A model generated the notes under the pieces. It was not told the DNA's origin and did not search any database. It worked only from the letters and a program-made list of their open reading frames with translations. Below are positions 5,588 to 6,327 of a stretch of 6,327 nucleotides of DNA, in pieces; the stretch's first letter is position 1; each line of letters opens with the position of its first letter. A program made the position numbers and the translations under genes. Location of the stretch: positions 1 through 6,327 of the forward strand of contig SKNJ01000024.1 in NCBI GenBank assembly GCA_007120575.1. The letters run 5' to 3'. The DNA comes from Thioalkalivibrio sp. (GTDB lineage Bacteria; Pseudomonadota; Gammaproteobacteria; Ectothiorhodospirales; Ectothiorhodospiraceae).

Positions 5588-6243
5588 GCGTCGCAGCGTA
5601 CTCGGACCTGCTCGGCGAAATGTCGCCCGAGGTCGTACTCTGCAGTGGCGCCGTAGTCCAGGGCCATCGCGCGGGCAACCATCGCCGGGTCGGGACGCGG
5701 CTGTGTCAGCTCCACCCGGCAGCCGGGCGCGGCCAGCCCTCCGGGGCCGAGGATCCGCGTACCGTGTGGTTGCTGGTGCAGGATTTCGATGAAATAGGTT
5801 GGGTCGTAGACCTTGTAGTGCAGCGGCGTTACCGCCGGGTCCACCGGTTGCTCCAGCGCGAGCCGGAAGCGCAGGGATAGCGTCCGGTCCTCGCGCGCCA
5901 TTGTCGCCGCGCCGGCCGGTGTTACCGCGATGGGCTCGCCGCCCGCCTCGACGTGGCTGTACCAGTGGTATTCGCTCAGGTTCGCGTGGATCTCGCGGGC
6001 CATGGCCTGCAGGCGCTGTTCGGGGGTGTCGCCCGGCTGGTGTTCCTGGGCATCCTCGTCCAGGTACTGCCCGTAGGTCGGATCGAAGCGCCAACTATGG
6101 TGCATGTGGGTGATGCGCCCGTCGGCGTCACGTTCCAGGGTGATTGCCAGGTCGATCCAGGCGTGCGGGTGGGCCGCGAGGGTGAGTGGCCCACCCGCCA
6201 GGCCGAGCAGGGTGGCGAGCAGCAGGGCGCGCAACCGGATCAT
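5584..6243 (-). CDS. DUF1007 family secreted protein, histidine-rich, probably metal-related
   Basis: A 219-residue protein resembling the DUF1007 family, often annotated as a substrate-binding protein of an uncharacterised ABC-type system and often found beside nickel/cobalt (NicO/RcnA-type) or other metal transport genes. Residues 1-24 form a signal peptide ([16 protein letters not shown], then LTLAA), and cleavage after A24 would leave HPHAWID at the mature N-terminus, a typical family motif. Further histidines cluster in [10 protein letters not shown] (45-54) and EYHWYSH (91-97), with others at H142, H156 and H160. The aromatic segment [10 protein letters not shown] (142-151) is also characteristic. 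The protein is expected in the periplasm; its function is not established. A Shine-Dalgarno GGGAG (6251-6255, minus strand) lies 7 nt before the ATG. The gene overlaps both the preceding and following genes by 4 nt. The family call rests on remembered motifs, not on a search. Confidence 0.82.
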   Translation of the reverse strand: MIRLRALLLATLLGLAGGPLTLAAHPHAWIDLAITLERDADGRITHMHHSWRFDPTYGQYLDEDAQEHQPGDTPEQRLQAMAREIHANLSEYHWYSHVEAGGEPIAVTPAGAATMAREDRTLSLRFRLALEQPVDPAVTPLHYKVYDPTYFIEILHQQPHGTRILGPGGLAAPGCRVELTQPRPDPAMVARAMALDYGATAEYDLGRHFAEQVRVRCDA

Positions 6244-6327
6244 GCCGGCGCTCCCGCGGTGGCGGCCGGCCAGGCGCGCGCCGCGGCCAGCAGCGGGCCA
6301 TGATAGGCGGGGGCGACGCCCAGGGCG
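6240..6327 (-). CDS. C-terminal end of an unidentified protein
   Basis: On the minus strand a frame open from the window edge ends in TGA at 6242-6240, giving the last 28 residues of a protein (LGVAPAYHGPLLAAARAWP followed by an Ala/Pro-rich end). Three points support coding: third codon positions are about 85% G or C, the stop overlaps the DUF1007 start as ATGA, and the ribosome-binding site of the next gene fits inside it. The fragment is too short to assign a family. A metal-transport function would be a guess from the neighbour alone. Confidence 0.55.
   Translation of the reverse strand, partial: ALGVAPAYHGPLLAAARAWPAATAGAPA

Noticed and set aside
4168..5656. Two long plus-strand open frames (341 and 353 codons) over slt, rluE and their gap
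   Set aside because: They cross two conserved genes and an intergenic gap on the opposite strand, and are Arg/Gly/Pro-rich with no domain signature; they are GC-driven artefacts.
5588..6094. N-terminal extension of the rluE frame up to 6094
   Set aside because: The extra 169 residues are Arg/Pro/Gly-rich, overlap the DUF1007 gene in another frame and have no similarity to any pseudouridine synthase domain; RluE similarity begins at ATG5587.
1..6327. CRISPR array, tRNA/rRNA genes, insertion sequences, phage or toxin-antitoxin modules
   Set aside because: No regularly spaced repeats, cloverleaf sequences, transposase motifs or terminal inverted repeats were seen; almost all of the window is accounted for by conserved chromosomal genes.

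Overview
The window looks like ordinary chromosome from a GC-rich gammaproteobacterium. The evidence is an Slt-type periplasmic lytic transglycosylase, a close relative of E. coli RluE, a YniA-type fructosamine kinase and a group III truncated globin. GC content and third-position GC are high throughout. A betaine/choline-type (BCCT) transporter would suit a halophile or salt-tolerant species such as a member of the Ectothiorhodospiraceae (for example Thioalkalivibrio), but this placement is inference. No rRNA, tRNA, CRISPR array, insertion sequence, phage gene or plasmid function was seen.

Left part, plus strand (1-1311): the last two membrane helices and cytoplasmic tail of a BCCT transporter, then, after a 9-nt gap, a complete NAD(P)-dependent beta-hydroxyacid dehydrogenase. 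The two probably share an mRNA. A convergent gap (1312-1440) separates them from a fructosamine/ketosamine kinase on the minus strand (1441-2346). That kinase is divergent from a 127-residue truncated globin (2417-2800), and the two share a control region of about 70 bp.

Right part, minus strand (2846-6327): the globin converges on a large soluble lytic murein transglycosylase (slt-like, 683 aa), with a strong hairpin between them. Behind slt is a 150-bp gap, and then a tightly packed set read right to left: the C-terminus of an unidentified protein, a secreted histidine-rich DUF1007 protein and an RluE-like 23S rRNA pseudouridine synthase. Both junctions in this set are 4-nt ATGA overlaps, so translation is probably coupled.

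The genes fall into several unrelated housekeeping jobs: solute uptake, carbonyl/hydroxyacid reduction, repair of glycated amines, haem-based gas chemistry, peptidoglycan turnover, metal-related periplasmic function and rRNA modification. I see no convincing new multi-gene system. The points most worth a second look are the DUF1007 protein with a predicted mature His-Pro-His N-terminus, its translational coupling to an rRNA-modifying enzyme, the twin hairpins at the transporter/dehydrogenase junction, and the cysteine-bearing C-terminal tail of the transglycosylase.
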